Below, in pieces: positions 28,442-37,275 of a DNA stretch of 64,000 bases. This stretch comes from Microscilla marina ATCC 23134 (lineage in GTDB: Bacteria > Bacteroidota > Bacteroidia > Cytophagales > Microscillaceae), in assembly GCF_000169175.1 (NCBI RefSeq), contig NZ_AAWS01000002.1, forward strand, positions 248,001 through 312,000, given 5' to 3'. Position 1 is the stretch's first letter. Each line of letters opens with the position of its first letter. The translations under genes and the position numbers were made by a program. The notes beneath the pieces are model-generated. The model had not been told where the DNA came from and ran no database searches. It saw nothing but the letters and a program-made list of their open reading frames with translations.

Positions 28442-29299
28442 TTAGAAGTTATTCTTATACATCCAGTTCAAAGCAGCCTGGTCGCCGCTGGTAAAAGGAC
28501 GATCACTACCGTCGGTACAAGCCAACATCCAAGATCCGTTATCAGCCAAATCAGCGTCTTTTAAAGTGCCAGGAATGTTGATAGCACCTACATCACTTGC
28601 GCCTTCGTTTGCGGTACTGCCACCACAGCTAATAGAGCGGTCAAAGTAGTCGGTATGACGGAAACCAATGCAGTGCCCCATTTCGTGTCCAATGATGGTA
28701 GCAATTCCATCAGTACTCAATCCGTAAGAAGACTCAAGTACTCCACTCATTTTAATTTCATTGTAAGGGTTGCCATTGGTTGGAAAACCAGCTGAACCTA
28801 ATACACCTCGTTGTTCATCTGTTCTGCTCAAACGAGTCATTTTGATGTCAGCGTTCCAAGATGAAGTAGTACGAGAAAAGGTAAGGTCTAAGCCCAAAGC
28901 ATTGTAACGACTGATGGCTTCGTCTAAGCCAGCCAACATTGCAGAACTGTAGCCTCTGTAACCAGTAGGTGCATAAATGGTGATGTTACGATTGCCGTTC
29001 GTGTTTACCACATTACTGGTACGGAACTGCTCGCTTTTTCCAACGACTAGATTGTGTTGCTTGGGTGTGCTGTTCAAATCTGTCTCAGAAAGGAAAATAT
29101 CGCCTTCTACAATGTAACCACCATCGGTTTTTATTACTCCAGTGTTGGTAAAGCCTAAAGCATTGATCTGGTGTAATACTTTTTCAGAAACTTTGTTGTT
29201 AGGTGCAACATTTTTCTCGTCATTTTGCTTACAAGCAAAAGTAAAAGTAAGTATCGCGATTAAAGCGGCGGAAGATAATTTTGATAAAATTTTCATCAT
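28442..29299 (-). CDS. M57-family (HEIGH-type) metalloprotease lipoprotein
   Basis: From ATG 29299 the protein has 285 residues and a lipoprotein signal (ILTFTFAC, Cys as acceptor). The zinc site is HEMGHCIGFRH (His205, Glu206, His209, His215), followed by TDYFDRSISCGG; this matches the M57/dual-action HEIGH metallopeptidase family of Bacteroidota. Upstream segments QLNTPKQ-like and ITIYAPTGYRGYSSAMLAGL are typical of the pro- and N-terminal regions. The mature enzyme should be anchored to the periplasmic or outer membrane and cleave proteins. ATG 29296 is an equivalent start. It has its own terminator and is separated from the subtilase gene by a relic region. Confidence 0.88.
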   Translation of the reverse strand: MMKILSKLSSAALIAILTFTFACKQNDEKNVAPNNKVSEKVLHQINALGFTNTGVIKTDGGYIVEGDIFLSETDLNSTPKQHNLVVGKSEQFRTSNVVNTNGNRNITIYAPTGYRGYSSAMLAGLDEAISRYNALGLDLTFSRTTSSWNADIKMTRLSRTDEQRGVLGSAGFPTNGNPYNEIKMSGVLESSYGLSTDGIATIIGHEMGHCIGFRHTDYFDRSISCGGSTANEGASDVGAINIPGTLKDADLADNGSWMLACTDGSDRPFTSGDQAALNWMYKNNF

Positions 29300-29625
29300 G
29301 TAATATATATTTGTTGAGTGTAATATTATGGTTGTAAATGTATGGTAGTTATTTTTATTACACAAATTTTGTTTCGGAATTTACAAACAGCATGTTTTTG
29401 TTAATGTTATGATTATCAGGTATTTAAATTATTTTTTATTTGTATAAAATAGTAGTATTTACTATATAAAATGAGAAATATCCCTATATGTAATAGGTAT
29501 AATTACTATAGATTAGGGGTGTATGTTTTTTCCGATATGATAATATAAGTATTATATATTAATATTATATGATTACATGATCATAACTAATTATGATATG
29601 CTTTTGGTACTATTTTGCTCTAAAC

Positions 29626-29661
29626 AAAAAAAACAAGGTTGGAGTAATGATCCAACCTTGT
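29626..29661 (-). terminator. Orphan terminator belonging to a lost gene
   Basis: CAAGGTTGGA (29634-29643) and TCCAACCTTG (29651-29660) form a perfect ten-bp stem. On the reverse strand it is followed by T8. No intact gene precedes it; it follows the relic at 29700-29770. Confidence 0.85.
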
Positions 29662-29699
29662 CAACTTATTATTTAAACAAAACGCAAAAATAATTACTT

Positions 29700-29770
29700 G
29701 TATAATACATCTTTTTTATGCCTTTTCACCTCCTTTAGTTTGTACTTTTGGTAAGGGCAAGCTACCTACC
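29700..29770 (-). pseudogene. Relic 3' end of a T9SS-secreted protein gene
   Basis: On the reverse strand the sequence reads VGSLPLP-KVQTKGGEKA followed by a stop and KRCIIQ. This mirrors the last residues of the adjacent subtilase, VGNLPKGIYLIKVQTKGGQK, with a small internal deletion and degenerate end. The downstream DNA also matches: both copies share a stretch like TTTAAACAAAACGCA and an ACAAGxTTGxA/TCCAACCTTGT terminator. It is the remnant of a tandem duplicate or of a neighbouring paralogue whose 5' part was deleted. Confidence 0.75.
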
Positions 29771-29813
29771 TATCCAGTGATATATGCAGGTTTGTACTAT
29801 TTCATTTTAAGGC

Positions 29814-29850
29814 AAAAAAAAACAAGATTGAAGCATAGCTCCAACCTTGT
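29814..29850 (-). terminator. Terminator of the subtilase gene
   Basis: ACAAGATTGAAGC and GCTCCAACCTTGT form a stem with few mismatches; on the reverse strand a T9 run follows. It resembles the orphan terminator at 29626-29661. Confidence 0.85.
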
Positions 29851-29886
29851 TCCCTTATTTTTTAAACAAAACGCAGTGGTAATTCC

Positions 29887-32800
29887 TTATCTGACCACCA
29901 CTTTCTGTATTTTTTGTCCCCCCTTGGTTTGTACTTTTATTAAGTAGATGCCTTTGGGTAAGTTGCCTACCTTAAATTGTTGAGTAGCTTCTCCATTGTT
30001 GGCTTGAGCCACTTTACGCATCATACTTCTACCATTGATACTTACCAAAGTAAAGCTTACCTGGCTATTGTTGGCTGCTTGAGCCTTTACCGTTACCACG
30101 TCAGTAGCAGGATTGGGCGATACGCTTACTTCTTCTAACAGAATTGGGAAGCGCTCAGTTTGGCTGGCAAAGGTAGCCGTACCACTTGGAGCAATATTGA
30201 TGGTATAGTCTTCTACTTCACCATAATTGAATGTTCCACAAGAAGTCGGAATAGCGTTGTACCTCATAGATACCCGCATACGAGTGCTGCCAGTAGTCAC
30301 CGATGTGGGTATATTGATTGTACCTGAAACAGGAGTGTTTCTGGTAGCTGCCTGGGTAAACACTTGTTCTCCGGCATCAGTAAAGTCACCATCACGGTTA
30401 AAGTCAATCCAAACGCTGTAGCCTTCATTATATACAGTGCCTGTCCATACGGGGGTAATCGTAATGGTATTACTTGACCCTTGTGCCAAAGACGTAGAGG
30501 TAGAAGTAAAGTCGGTATAGCCATTGCTTCCGTTCGAAGAGTTATCTATGCTGCCCAACTGTACCCTGCCAATATATTCTTCGGTAGAGTTGTTACCCTC
30601 AGAGGCACAATAAACCAAAGGAGGAGTACTGGCCTCTACCCGTACATGGTCTATAGCAATATCGCTTTGCCAGCCACTAGAGCCTGTACCTGTGGTTACT
30701 GTAAACCTCACCGATACATTGCTGCCTTTGTAAGCATTCAGGTCAATGGTTTGGGTAGTCCAGCTATTGCCTTGATCACCCGACTTATTAAAAATCTCTG
30801 CCCAGCTGCTACCATTGGTGCTTACTTCAGCCTTAAGGTTGTTTACTTGCGACCCATACATGTGGTAGTCAAATTTAAGCGTAGGGCTGCTTACGGCCGA
30901 TAGGTCAAAACAAGGACTGATCAAAGTAGCCGTTTTTGCCGGATAATTAGAGCCAGACGCTTCTACATACATATAAAATGAACCATTGTTGGCAGCCGAA
31001 GGTCCGGTACTGTTGGATGCCGTACCACCTGACTGGCGGGTCCAGTTGATGTCGTCTGCTGATGATTGTACCCAGGCACCCAACCCCGTTTCGAAGCTTT
31101 CGTTGTAAGGAAATGCTGTAATACAACTTGCCGGAGTGCCAGTAGTAAAACTTGCCGAAGCAGAATAAGCACTTGAGCCATTGCTACAGTTGGTTCTTAC
31201 CTGAAACTCATAAGTAGTCCCTTCAACCAAACCCGATACATTGGTAGACGTTCCGTTTACTCCATTGACTGTTGCCCAGTTGGCGCTGCCTTGAGCTCTG
31301 TAGCGTACATCATAAGTGGTTGCGCCGTTTACTGCGCTCCAGTTAAGTGTAGCCGAAGTAGTCGCAAGGTTAGAAGTAGTGAGGCCACCTGCAACTGCAC
31401 AAGCTGAGCTGCCAGTAGTAATACCTGTTACAATGATAGAAAAAGCCTGGTTACCACCGTTCAAAGCACCTTTATGATTGACTGTAATAGTATAAGTGCC
31501 TGCGCCAGGATTGGCAATAAATACCTTCTCTACATTGTCGCGGTCGTTATCACCTTTAGTAGCCGCTGCACTTGGGTTGGCTGGGTTGAGTATCCAAGGT
31601 TGGTAAGTGTTACCATTGCCCGAAAGACGCAAATCCAAATCATTGACCAACATACGGTTAGTAGGATCAAGCGCGGGTGCAGTGGGTGTACCTGGAGCGT
31701 CGGTCCATACTATGGTAGCCACCAAAGGTTCGTTGCCCGTAGCGTTTACCTGAATAGAATAAGTACCATTGTTATTCAAAGTTTCTTCTTCTATTTTAGA
31801 CGATACATTGCGGTTGGTAATTACATCAGCCGCTGCTTTGGTATTCATCAAACCCCAACCATTTGAATAATCAGGACCATTGGCATTGCCTGCTTCGTCG
31901 GCAGTGTGAATCACCAACGCCTTAAGGGTAGCTGCACGCATAAAGCTCCCTCCATTCTTATTTTTATAGTGTTGTTGTAGTAGTCCCAAAGACCCGGTTA
32001 CACTAGGCGAAGACATCGACGTACCACTTTTATTACCGTAGTCGGTATCGCTGCCACTATCTGGCGAGAAAAGACTGGCACCATTTGCCACAAGGTCTGG
32101 TTTGATCCGTCCATCGTCGGTAGGTCCCCAAGAGCTAAAACTGGTTTGCACCACGTCAGAAGGTTGCGAATAACCCGAACTGATGTCGTTTACTGCACCT
32201 ATAGTCAATATATTCTTGGCTACCCCACCTGCGCCTATACAATCATAGTCACCATCTCTTTTGCGAAAAGCAGTAGAATTTACCCAGCTAGTGCCATTGT
32301 AGTATTGGTGGCTGCCCGAATGGTTGTCGTTACGGTCGTTACCCGCCGCTTTACAAATCAGGTAAAAAGGTGCATCAAAGGCAATTTGGTCCATGTCTTT
32401 AGAGTAATCGCTGTAAAAACCAAACCTGTAGTCTTCAGTAGTGCTGATGTTTACATCGCCGTACCAGCGCCAGCCACTTCCACTAAATGCCCATCCAGTA
32501 ATAAAACCATACGAGTGGTTAGACAGTAGCAAGCCGTTTGAGGCAGCATTTGCCATTTCGGCAAGGTCGCTGTTCCAGTCATAGGCATGAATAGTAGCGT
32601 TGGGTGCCATTCCTTTGGCATTACTGCTTACCCCGGCAGCTCCCATAGTACCCGCCACGTGGGTAGCGTGTGAGCTCAGAGTAGTAGCATTGTCTTGTTG
32701 GGTTACCCGGTTGCCAAACTCCTGGTGAGTGGTTCTTACTTTTCCACCGTCCCAAATGCCCAGCACAATGCCTGTACCTGTAAGTCCTAGTTGGGCTTGT

Positions 32801-33117
32801 ACTTTATCAGTAGAAATGGTGCGGGCAGCGTTGAGATTAAAATTGGTAAAGTACAAAGGTGTTCCACCATTGGGGCGGCTAAACCCCTGCAGTTCTATCA
32901 CCCTGTCTTTGGTCACTACTCTCAGGGGTAGCTTTGCCTTTAGTGCCCTGGCATAAGCACGGGCGCGTTGGGTTTTGTACTTTGCTGTGTAGGCATTGCT
33001 TAGACCTTTTAGCTTTTGCGTTTGGCGCTGACTATAGCGCTGTTGTGCCATTACAGGTGTTACCACCAGTGCTGCCAATAATAATAGGCAGACTGTCATT
33101 GCTTTTTTGTTAATCAT
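29887..33117 (-). CDS. Subtilisin-family (S8) protease with FnIII, MAM-like, GEVED and T9SS domains
   Basis: This 1076-residue exported protease has a signal peptide (MTVCLLLLAALVVTPVMAQQ) and a propeptide to about 100. The S8 domain carries catalytic Asp123 (GIWDGG), His150 (SSHATHVAGT), oxyanion Asn260 (AAGND) and Ser367 (SGTSMSSPSV). A jelly-roll P-domain-like segment follows, then an FnIII module (about 575-660), a MAM-like domain (about 665-830, SFETGLGAW...), a GEVED domain (about 835-985, ending FNYGEVEDYTINI), and a Por-type sorting tail (VSPNPATDVVTVKA ... LPKGIYLIKVQTKGGQK). The tail predicts T9SS export and surface attachment or release. All catalytic residues are intact. Confidence 0.94.
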   Translation of the reverse strand: MINKKAMTVCLLLLAALVVTPVMAQQRYSQRQTQKLKGLSNAYTAKYKTQRARAYARALKAKLPLRVVTKDRVIELQGFSRPNGGTPLYFTNFNLNAARTISTDKVQAQLGLTGTGIVLGIWDGGKVRTTHQEFGNRVTQQDNATTLSSHATHVAGTMGAAGVSSNAKGMAPNATIHAYDWNSDLAEMANAASNGLLLSNHSYGFITGWAFSGSGWRWYGDVNISTTEDYRFGFYSDYSKDMDQIAFDAPFYLICKAAGNDRNDNHSGSHQYYNGTSWVNSTAFRKRDGDYDCIGAGGVAKNILTIGAVNDISSGYSQPSDVVQTSFSSWGPTDDGRIKPDLVANGASLFSPDSGSDTDYGNKSGTSMSSPSVTGSLGLLQQHYKNKNGGSFMRAATLKALVIHTADEAGNANGPDYSNGWGLMNTKAAADVITNRNVSSKIEEETLNNNGTYSIQVNATGNEPLVATIVWTDAPGTPTAPALDPTNRMLVNDLDLRLSGNGNTYQPWILNPANPSAAATKGDNDRDNVEKVFIANPGAGTYTITVNHKGALNGGNQAFSIIVTGITTGSSACAVAGGLTTSNLATTSATLNWSAVNGATTYDVRYRAQGSANWATVNGVNGTSTNVSGLVEGTTYEFQVRTNCSNGSSAYSASASFTTGTPASCITAFPYNESFETGLGAWVQSSADDINWTRQSGGTASNSTGPSAANNGSFYMYVEASGSNYPAKTATLISPCFDLSAVSSPTLKFDYHMYGSQVNNLKAEVSTNGSSWAEIFNKSGDQGNSWTTQTIDLNAYKGSNVSVRFTVTTGTGSSGWQSDIAIDHVRVEASTPPLVYCASEGNNSTEEYIGRVQLGSIDNSSNGSNGYTDFTSTSTSLAQGSSNTITITPVWTGTVYNEGYSVWIDFNRDGDFTDAGEQVFTQAATRNTPVSGTINIPTSVTTGSTRMRVSMRYNAIPTSCGTFNYGEVEDYTINIAPSGTATFASQTERFPILLEEVSVSPNPATDVVTVKAQAANNSQVSFTLVSINGRSMMRKVAQANNGEATQQFKVGNLPKGIYLIKVQTKGGQKIQKVVVR

Positions 33118-33884
33118 CGTTGTGTAAAAGTTTTGTGTAATAATAATTGGGCATAGTGGTCATTTAGACGTTGCTAAAATGGATGTTTTTTACGATAAAG
33201 CAAGGAAAAGCAGGTATACAAAAAGTAAACAAAGGCTGAAAAGAGGTAAATAAAAAGTAAACAAACCGGGTAAAACCAGGATTTTTTCCTGATTGATGTG
33301 TAAACATGAAAATATTTGAATAGTCATACTATGAAATGATATTTTTATATAAAACAATGGTCAACTATTAACCATTGGTCATCTAGCTTCATAAGTAGGC
33401 AAAGCAGTAGTTGATTTTGTTAGGTTTTACCTATATTTTTAGAAAGGTGGTAGGTTTGACAAGATTTGCTCCTTGACAGTCTTCAATATTTATCATGTAG
33501 AGTACCAGGCAAAAGAAACAAAATAATGCTCTGCCTATACAGTGTCTCGAATATTGGATAAAATTTACAAAATAAGCGTTAAAAAATGCCCAATTCAATC
33601 TGCCTGGCAAACAAAGCATCGAACTTGTTTTTGTACAATAAATATAATGAGTGACTTACTGGGCAAGCCAAGAGAATAAAGTAGTGGGTGGGGGCTTGGT
33701 GAGAAAAAAACTGGGTAACCTTGGGGAAAACTGAGTAGTTTTACGGGTGTTGTCTTCATACAATTACCTGAACTGATGAGGTGTCATAAAAAATACAAAT
33801 TAATTTTCGTAATTTGCTGCACTGAGTAAATGCGTACTTACTCAGTCGTATGCTTTCAATTATATATTTCTTTCAATTCTTCCA
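33118..33884. other. Long intergenic region with a short hairpin
   Basis: No convincing gene occurs. ACTGAGTAA (33821-33829) and TTACTCAGT (33838-33846) form a perfect nine-bp hairpin. A short reverse-strand frame at 33431-33619 lacks protein-like features. Confidence 0.45.
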
Positions 33885-34082
33885 TTAGGAATGGTGTAAA
33901 AATAAAGTTCTATAGTAGCGCCAAAATATTTTGTTGGCAGGAGAGGTAGGGCAATATCCAGTGGATGTTGAGCCAGCCCTGCGGGACGGCGTCATAGCAG
34001 CGCTACGTCAAGTTTTTTTAACGAATTCTGTCAGCGAAAGATGACGTTAAAAATGTAAATTTATTTTGGTACTATTCCTTAG
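33885..34082. repeat. Foldback (MITE-like) element, family II, copy A
   Basis: The left end TTAGGAATGGTGTAAAAATA is mirrored by the right end TATTTTGGTACTATTCCTTAG. An inner palindrome GTCATAGCAGCGCTACG lies mid-element. It shares ends and layout with 41210-41416 and 54370-54561. It sits 39 bp upstream of the di-heme peroxidase start. Confidence 0.7.
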
Positions 34083-34120
34083 TCAATGCGAACAACAATG
34101 GAAGAGTAATTTTAAATTTT

Positions 34121-35479
34121 ATGACAATTACCAAATTCTCAACCTGGGCAATCCTGCTAGTATTGCTGCCATTGACGTGGGGTTGTATCAAACAAGAAAA
34201 CCCTCACCCTACTACCTTGGATCAGGAACTGGAAAATACCCTGAAAAATGTGTCTAATGGGCAAGGCAAAGCTTTTTTTACTTTACCCGACAGCGACGAA
34301 CTGGCAAAAATACCGCAAGACCCCAAAAACCCCCTTACTTTAGCCAAGGTAAAACTCGGACAAATGCTTTTTCATGAAACAGCCTTGGCGATTAAGCCTA
34401 AAAAAGAGGTAGGCGTGAATACTTATTCATGCTCAAGTTGCCATCACGCCGGGGCTGGTTTTCAGGCTGGTGTAAAGCAAGGCATCGGCGAAGGAGGAAC
34501 TGGCTATGGCAGCAATGGGGAAGGGCGCACCAAACACACCGATTACCCCGGTGATATGATAGATGTGCAACCTTTGCGGTCTCCATCGGCTATGAACAGT
34601 GCCTATCAGCAAGTAATGCTATGGAACGGGCAGTTTGGGGCAACTGGTCTCAATGCGGGTACCCAGGCAAACTGGACGGTAGGCACCCCTATAGCTACCA
34701 ACCACCTGGGCTACGAAGGGGTAGAAATACAAGCTATAGCTGGGCTTACTGTACACCGAATGGAGGTAAATACAGCAGTATTGTTTCCTATGGGCTATAA
34801 GGCATTGTTTGACGAAGCTTTCCCAAATGTGCCCGAAGCCCAGCGTTATACCAACGAAACCGCCGGGCTCGCCATTGCTGCCTTCGAGCGTACCATTTTG
34901 GCAAGCGAGGCGCCTTTTCAAAAATGGCTTAAAGGTGACTTGGCGGCCATGAGCAATGCTCAAAAATCGGGAGCAATTTTGTTTTTTGGCAAAGCCAATT
35001 GTGGCAGCTGTCATACTGGTCCTGCCTTAAGCTCGATGAGTTTTCATGCCTTAGGGATGAACGATTTTAGTGGGGCGGGGGTATTTGGCCTTACACCTAC
35101 TCAAATAACCGACGCAGGCAAGGGAAGGGGAGGTTTTACCAAACAGCCCTCTGATATGTATAAGTTTAAAGTGCCCCAATTGTATAACTTAAGCAACTCA
35201 CCTTTTTATGGACACGGTGGTAGTTTTACCAGTATCAAAGAGGTAGTGGCTTATAAAAACAAGGCAGTGGCACAAAACCTTCAAGTACCCCACAGCCAGT
35301 TGGCAAGCGAGTTCAAAGCATTAGACCTAAGCGAGACTGAGCTAGATCAAGTAGTAGCATTTTTGCAAAAAGGTTTGTATGATGCCAATCTTAAACGCTA
35401 CGAACCAGCTCGACTTCTCTCTGGCAATTGTTTTCCTAACGCCGATGCTCAGTCAAAAACAGACAAAGGGTGTAATTAG
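34121..35479 (+). CDS. Di-heme cytochrome c peroxidase/MauG-family lipoprotein
   Basis: This 452-residue protein has a lipoprotein signal (LLVLLPLTWGC) and two heme c motifs: CSSCH at 104-108 and CGSCH at 294-298. The first is followed by HAGAGFQ and RSPSAMNSAYQ; the region after the second includes MSFHALGMND, FKVPQLYNLSNSPFYGHGG and SIKEVVAYK, all typical of bacterial cytochrome c peroxidase (CCP)/MauG proteins. Such enzymes reduce hydrogen peroxide or modify a substrate using two hemes in the periplasm. A family II foldback element lies directly upstream, possibly within the 5' untranslated region. No cytochrome c biogenesis genes are nearby. Confidence 0.92.
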   Translation: MTITKFSTWAILLVLLPLTWGCIKQENPHPTTLDQELENTLKNVSNGQGKAFFTLPDSDELAKIPQDPKNPLTLAKVKLGQMLFHETALAIKPKKEVGVNTYSCSSCHHAGAGFQAGVKQGIGEGGTGYGSNGEGRTKHTDYPGDMIDVQPLRSPSAMNSAYQQVMLWNGQFGATGLNAGTQANWTVGTPIATNHLGYEGVEIQAIAGLTVHRMEVNTAVLFPMGYKALFDEAFPNVPEAQRYTNETAGLAIAAFERTILASEAPFQKWLKGDLAAMSNAQKSGAILFFGKANCGSCHTGPALSSMSFHALGMNDFSGAGVFGLTPTQITDAGKGRGGFTKQPSDMYKFKVPQLYNLSNSPFYGHGGSFTSIKEVVAYKNKAVAQNLQVPHSQLASEFKALDLSETELDQVVAFLQKGLYDANLKRYEPARLLSGNCFPNADAQSKTDKGCN

Positions 35480-35582
35480 AAATAGGGCGTAGTTTGGGAC
35501 TGTCTTCTAGTAATTTCAACTAAAATATTAGGAGGCAGCCCATACTTTATTTATAAACTGAATACTTCTCCACAAGCACTAT

Positions 35583-36535
35583 TATAAAATCAACCTCCCG
35601 CGAAGGTCTTACCGCAGGGCGACCTGAGCAATGCTCACCCAAAACTTTGTAAATGACTTGTATATGATGTTTCGAGTGTTTGCGTGCTTTAGTCTCGTTT
35701 CACTAAGACCAAAGCAGGGGACTATGAACTTCGTCATTAAATAAACACCTCCTGCGAAGGTCTTACCGCAGGGCGACCTGAGCAATGCTCACCAAAAACT
35801 TTATAAACGACTTATATATGATGTTTCGAGTGTTTGCGTGCTTTGGTCTCGTTTCACTAAGACCAAAGCATGGGAGTATGAACTTCGTCATTAAATAAAC
35901 ACCTTCCGCGAAGGTCTTACCGCAGGGCGACCTGAGCAATGCTCACCCAAAACTTTGTAAATGACTTATATATGATGTTTCGAGTGTTTGCGTGCTTTGG
36001 TCTCGTTTCACTAAGACCAAAGCATGGGAGTATGAACTTCGTCATTAAATAAACACCTTCCGCGAAGGTCTTACCGCAGGGCGACCTGAGCAATGCTCAC
36101 CCAAAACTTTGTAAATGACTTATATATGATGTTTCGAGTGTTTGCGTGCTTTGGTCTCGTTTCACTAAGACCAAAGCATGGGAGTATGAACTTCGTCATT
36201 AAATAAACACCTCCTGCGAAGGTCTTACCGCAGGGTGACCTGAGCAATGCTCACCCAAAACTTTGTAAATGACTTGTATATGATGTTTCGAGTGTTTGCG
36301 TGCTTTGGTTTTTTAGCGTCGCTTGCGCTCATTAGCTAAAGCAGAGCTCCCTCATTCGTAATTAACCCATTCGTAATTAGCCAAAAGGCAGAGCTCCCCA
36401 CCTCCTGCGAAGGTCTTACCGCAGGGTGACCTGAGCAATGCTCACCCAAAACTTTGTAAATGACTTGTATATGATGTTTCGAGTGTTTGCGTGCTTTAGT
36501 CTTGTTTCACTAAGACCAAAGCGCAGGGGACAATA
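35583..36535. repeat. Six-copy tandem array, 154-bp unit
   Basis: A unit beginning GCGAAGGTCTTACCGCAGGG starts at about 35600, 35754, 35908, 36062, 36216 and 36407. The first five are exactly 154 bp apart; the last spacing is 191 bp because unit 5 has a different, longer end. Each unit contains a hairpin of GCTTTGGTCT and AGACCAAAGC around ten bases (copies 1 and 6 have GCTTTAGTCT), and GAGCAATGCTC. Units differ at only a few positions. Each unit also holds a short forward frame beginning MMFRVFACF (26 codons in units 1-4) and a 42-codon reverse frame beginning MTKFI; neither is shown to be translated. Confidence 0.95.
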
Positions 36536-36652
36536 ACCCTTCAGCCCAATTCTTTATAAGAGCCAATTTCAATTGTCTCTACTATTAGATAAAAGTACCA
36601 TATATGGGTTTTGAGTTATGAGGTAGCCTCGTATTGGTGGTCAATGATACAA

Positions 36653-37198
36653 CTACCCAATTATTTTTTTGCCTGCTGCCGAATATTCAATCAATTTGTT
36701 TAAACGTCTTATTTGAGTAGTCTCTTTTTTAGCTCTGATGACCCACCAAATCATTTGGCGTTGATAAAAAGGAGCCGATTGACTAAAAAACTTCCAGGCA
36801 ACCGGGTTGGCCTCCAAAAGTTGTTGATAAGCTTCAGGCAACTTTGCTTCCTTCTCATCGTTTTCGGGGTTGCGCTTTTCATAAATGGCCAGGCCGGGAG
36901 CTTCCATTAGCCCTTGCTCTTGCAAAACTTTCATTTTTTTGAGGTTTACCGCACTCCATACACTATTGGGACGTCGCGGAGTAAAACGCACTTTATAACT
37001 TTCCTCATCTACCGTTTTACGAATGCCATCGATCCAACCATAGCATAACGCTTGGTCTACTGATTCGCTCCAGGTAATGCTGGGTTTTTGGGTCGCTTTT
37101 TTATAGTAAGCCACCCACAGCTCCTTTTGTTGGTTGTGGTTTTGGGCGAGCCACTCTCTGAAGTCTTGGGGAGTTTTGAAGAAAAGCATGTTTTCCAT
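36653..37198 (-). CDS. YdeI/OmpD-associated family protein
   Basis: This 181-residue protein begins MENMLFFKTPQDFREWLAQN and contains LWVAYYKKATQKPSITWSES, ALCYGWIDGIRKTVDEESY, RFTPRRPNSVWSAVNLKK and a C-terminal part with YQRQMIWWVIRAKKETTQIRR. This order matches the YdeI/OmpD-associated (DUF1801-related) family. Family knowledge: Escherichia coli YdeI is linked to peptide/antimicrobial tolerance through OmpD, but the biochemical function is unknown and this protein is presumably cytoplasmic. It lies between the tandem repeat array and the oxygenase-WD40 gene, on the same strand as the latter with a 77-bp gap. Confidence 0.87.
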   Translation of the reverse strand: MENMLFFKTPQDFREWLAQNHNQQKELWVAYYKKATQKPSITWSESVDQALCYGWIDGIRKTVDEESYKVRFTPRRPNSVWSAVNLKKMKVLQEQGLMEAPGLAIYEKRNPENDEKEAKLPEAYQQLLEANPVAWKFFSQSAPFYQRQMIWWVIRAKKETTQIRRLNKLIEYSAAGKKIIG

Positions 37199-37275
37199 GA
37201 GTGCTGTTATTTAGGTAAACGATTGATGTGATTATATAGCCAAACTGAGTACTAATAGTAAACTTAACTTCTTGG

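Noticed and set aside
33431-33619. Reverse frame MLCLPGRLNWAFF... as a small gene
   Set aside because: Low-information, cysteine/phenylalanine-rich sequence with no start context, domain or neighbour support.
35583-36535. The tandem array as a CRISPR
   Set aside because: Units are 154 bp with no short repeat-unique spacer alternation, and no cas genes lie near.
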